From: an uncultured Ruminiclostridium sp.
GTDB lineage: Bacteria; Bacillota; Clostridia; Oscillospirales; Ruminococcaceae
Direction: 5' to 3'
Length of the DNA: 7,892 nucleotides
NCBI GenBank assembly: GCA_910585505.1
Contig: CAJUFF010000141.1
Span: 1 to 7,892 of the forward strand
The notes beneath the pieces are model-generated. The model did not search any database. It saw only the letters and a list, made by a program, of their open reading frames with translations, and was not told where the DNA came from. Shown here piece after piece: positions 6,291 through 7,892 of the stretch (positions within the stretch are counted from its first letter, which is position 1; every line of letters starts with the position of its first letter). The position numbers and the translations under genes were made by a program.

Positions 6291-7531
6291 GTTTAAACGG
6301 AGATAAAATGTTAGAGAAAATGTCCGATGTGGATGAAAGTCTGATAGTTGGAACGGACGAAGCCGGAAGGTCAAAAAAGCTTTTTCTTAAAGCCGGAATA
6401 ATTACCGCGGCAGCCGCTGCGGCTGTTGCGGTTGGTCTTAACCTTATACCGCGTCAGATTGATTCAGGTCTTCCGGAGCTGCCTAAAATAGCCGTGTCGG
6501 AAAATATATTGCCCGGCGGAATGGGCTTCGAGGGTTTAAGCGCCTCTCTTGTGGAAAAGGAAAAGACCAATCTTTTGGGTCAGAATTTTAAAATAAGGGA
6601 AATGCCTGTGTATAAAACATATTCCGCCAATCCCGACATTGATAAAATAAAATCGAAGTTTAGAGAGATTGCGGATTATTTTAATCTGGATTATGACAAT
6701 CTCGATATAACGGAAGATATTACCGACGAGGAGACACTCAGGGCGCAGTTTGAAGAAAACGGAGCTTCGGAGGAAGAGATAGAAAGCTTTTTGAAAATTT
6801 CGCGTATGAACACGCATATTTCGTCACGTCTGCGTGACGACAACGGCAAGTCGCTTATTTCAATAAGCATAAATGCCGTAATGGGAATTGATATATCCTT
6901 TTCCGTACCGGAAAACGACGATGAAAAATATTTCGGTACCGTGCTTCCTTCGGAATACCGTTTCGGTGACGATTCCACACCGGAAGAGCTTGAAGCAGCG
7001 GGAAGATATCTGCTTGACAAATACGCCGATATTATTGATATGAAAAATCCCGAAGTACTTTCCGATCCAGATTATGACGGTTATGTAACATTCTACGAAA
7101 GAGGGGAAAACGACGCGGAGAGTATCGCCAACCAGAGCATAAAGACCGTAAGCTTCGGAGGAAGTAACAATAGGGTCGATATTATAAGAATAAACGACGG
7201 TTATAAATGCTGTGAAAAAATAGCAGACTATCCGATTATTACGGTGGATAAGGCAGCGGAGCTTCTCCAAAGCGGAAATTATCTGACGTCGGTTCCCTAC
7301 GATTTAAAGGGAGATGAGGAGATAGGATTTGTCGAGTTGATTTACAGGTTTGGAATAGGATATGAGACGGCAATGCCTTTTTACCGGTTTCTTGTGCTTA
7401 TTCCGGAGGAAGAATTTCAGAGGGACGAGAGGATTTACGGAGGGTATTATGTGCCTGCCGTAAGGGAGGAGTATTTGGAGAATATGCCGCAGCCCGCGAT
7501 ATCGTTTAACGGAGGACTTATAAAAAAATAA
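6287..7531 (+). CDS. Membrane-anchored partner of the sigma factor, putative anti-sigma/sensor
   Basis: 414-residue protein with a short acidic cytoplasmic tail (about 1-28, MSLNGDKMLEKMSDVDESLI), one membrane segment at about 33-54 (LKAGIITAAAAAAVAVGLNLI), and a large external region of about 360 residues. This topology, with four-base overlap with the sigma gene, is that of many Firmicute sigma-factor partners, whose tail sequesters the sigma factor until a surface signal arrives. No zinc-binding anti-sigma (HxxxCxxC) motif is present. I do not recognise the external domain. Its first half is rich in Asp/Glu helices; its second half carries ITVDKAAELLQSGNYLTSVP, a beta-rich FVELIYRFG, MPFYRFLVLIP and GGYYVPAVREEYLENMP, which may be a ligand- or peptide-binding fold. 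The start at 6287 has AGAGGG nine bases upstream; a second ATG at 6308 with GGAG upstream is possible. Anti-sigma function is inferred from context and topology. Confidence 0.75.
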   Translation: MSLNGDKMLEKMSDVDESLIVGTDEAGRSKKLFLKAGIITAAAAAAVAVGLNLIPRQIDSGLPELPKIAVSENILPGGMGFEGLSASLVEKEKTNLLGQNFKIREMPVYKTYSANPDIDKIKSKFREIADYFNLDYDNLDITEDITDEETLRAQFEENGASEEEIESFLKISRMNTHISSRLRDDNGKSLISISINAVMGIDISFSVPENDDEKYFGTVLPSEYRFGDDSTPEELEAAGRYLLDKYADIIDMKNPEVLSDPDYDGYVTFYERGENDAESIANQSIKTVSFGGSNNRVDIIRINDGYKCCEKIADYPIITVDKAAELLQSGNYLTSVPYDLKGDEEIGFVELIYRFGIGYETAMPFYRFLVLIPEEEFQRDERIYGGYYVPAVREEYLENMPQPAISFNGGLIKK

Positions 7532-7734
7532 AATTCGGGGGTAATCTCCATTTTTCATTACAAAAGGCTTATTATAAATATGTAATATTGCGCGTTATAT
7601 TATTATACTATCTTTTTTGTATAACGTAATAAATTTATTCTTTTTTTGTTAATGTTTACAACCTTTTAAAATAAACGTATTTATAAAAATAAAAACAAAG
7701 GGATTGCCCGAGGGTAAGGCTTCATAAAGAAGTT
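7532..7734. other. AT-rich non-coding gap after the sigma operon
   Basis: No credible gene on either strand. GGGGGTAATCTCC followed by ATTTTT (about 7539-7554) is a weak terminator candidate for the sigma operon. The centre is extremely AT-rich, with an imperfect inverted repeat CGTTATA/TATAACG (around 7594-7626). TTTACA (7655-7660) lies 17 bases ahead of TATTTA (7678-7683), a poor promoter-like pair just before a GC-richer stretch with two small stem-loops: GGG-ATTG-CCC near 7700-7709 and CTTC-ATAAA-GAAG at 7720-7732. Confidence 0.5.
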
Positions 7735-7774
7735 AAAGACAAGGCAGGCCACAACGGTCTGTCTTGCCTTTTAT
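7735..7774 (+). terminator. Strong intrinsic terminator
   Basis: A 16-position stem (7735-7750 with 7756-7771) closes on the loop ACAAC and runs into TTTTATT. As plus-strand RNA it has 13 Watson-Crick pairs, two G-U pairs and one A-C mismatch; as minus-strand RNA the G-U pairs become mismatches, so it folds better when read rightwards. It could end the sigma operon about 200 bases earlier than expected for a tight 3' end, or end a small RNA beginning near 7690. Confidence 0.75.
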
Positions 7775-7892
7775 TCTATACAGTGTAACCCACTATGACG
7801 CTTTCGGGGAAAGTGCCCGTGGGAGAGAGCGATAAATTGGAAGTTGCTGTTCTCTATACAGCTATCCTATTTTCTTTCTAAGGTATACCAAA
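7775..7892. other. Hairpin-rich non-coding tail, role unknown
   Basis: After the terminator no gene is supportable; all three minus-strand frames hit stops within about 35 bases of the window edge. Visible structure: CCCAC (7789-7793) pairs with GTGGG (7819-7823) and encloses CGCTTTC-GGG-GAAAGTG (7799-7815), and GCTGT (7846-7850) pairs with ACAGC (7858-7862). CTATACAG occurs twice in direct orientation (7776-7783, 7854-7861). It may be the leader or structured 5' region of a gene beyond the right edge. Confidence 0.3.

Noticed and set aside
7701..7774. Resemblance to a tracrRNA-like or riboswitch 3' end
   Set aside because: No Cas gene, CRISPR repeat or anti-repeat, and none of the riboswitch consensus motifs I could recall fits.
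7795..7881. 28-codon frame with ATG at 7795
   Set aside because: No ribosome site; it lies within predicted stem-loops and shows no family resemblance.

Overview
The window looks like a chromosomal segment from a low-to-mid GC Gram-positive anaerobe of class Clostridia, most likely a gut Oscillospiraceae/Ruminococcus-type bacterium. This rests on purine-rich Shine-Dalgarno sites close to ATG, TTGACA/TATAAT-type promoters in AT-rich gaps, a Bacillus AmyE-like secreted alpha-amylase, and an RNA polymerase sigma factor paired with a membrane-anchored partner. The genus is inference; no rRNA or tRNA marker is present.

Positions 1-2971 hold a DNA-damage-type cassette read rightwards: a LexA/CI-like helix-turn-helix repressor with a self-cleaving S24 domain (181-921), a Y-family translesion DNA polymerase of the UmuC/YqjW/UvrX kind (1206-2477), a previously uncalled 47-codon gene that overlaps the polymerase stop codon (2464-2607), and a YolD-like protein (2639-2971). 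A 162-bp element with 26-bp inverted ends (992-1153) lies between repressor and polymerase. The expected logic is that damage-induced repressor cleavage raises expression of the mutagenic polymerase and its small partners; that is inferred from the families.

Positions 2972-3474 have no convincing gene but are packed with structure: a 180-bp MITE-like element with 22-bp inverted ends and TTAA at both tips (3033-3212), a terminator-like hairpin (3224-3262) and two long AT-rich hairpins (3311-3366 and 3374-3406). These separate the polymerase cassette from the convergent amylase gene.

Positions 3475-5598 carry, on the minus strand, a secreted GH13 subfamily 28 alpha-amylase with a C-terminal starch-binding module and a clear housekeeping promoter. 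Diverging from it, 5721-7531 encodes a small ECF-type sigma factor and a translationally coupled single-pass membrane protein, probably its anti-sigma or sensor partner. The last 361 bases are non-coding: a very AT-rich gap, a strong terminator-like stem at 7735-7774, and a hairpin-rich tail of unknown role.

The most unusual items are the overlapping microprotein gene between polymerase and YolD, and the two different inverted-repeat elements flanking the mutagenesis genes that share a closely similar internal core.
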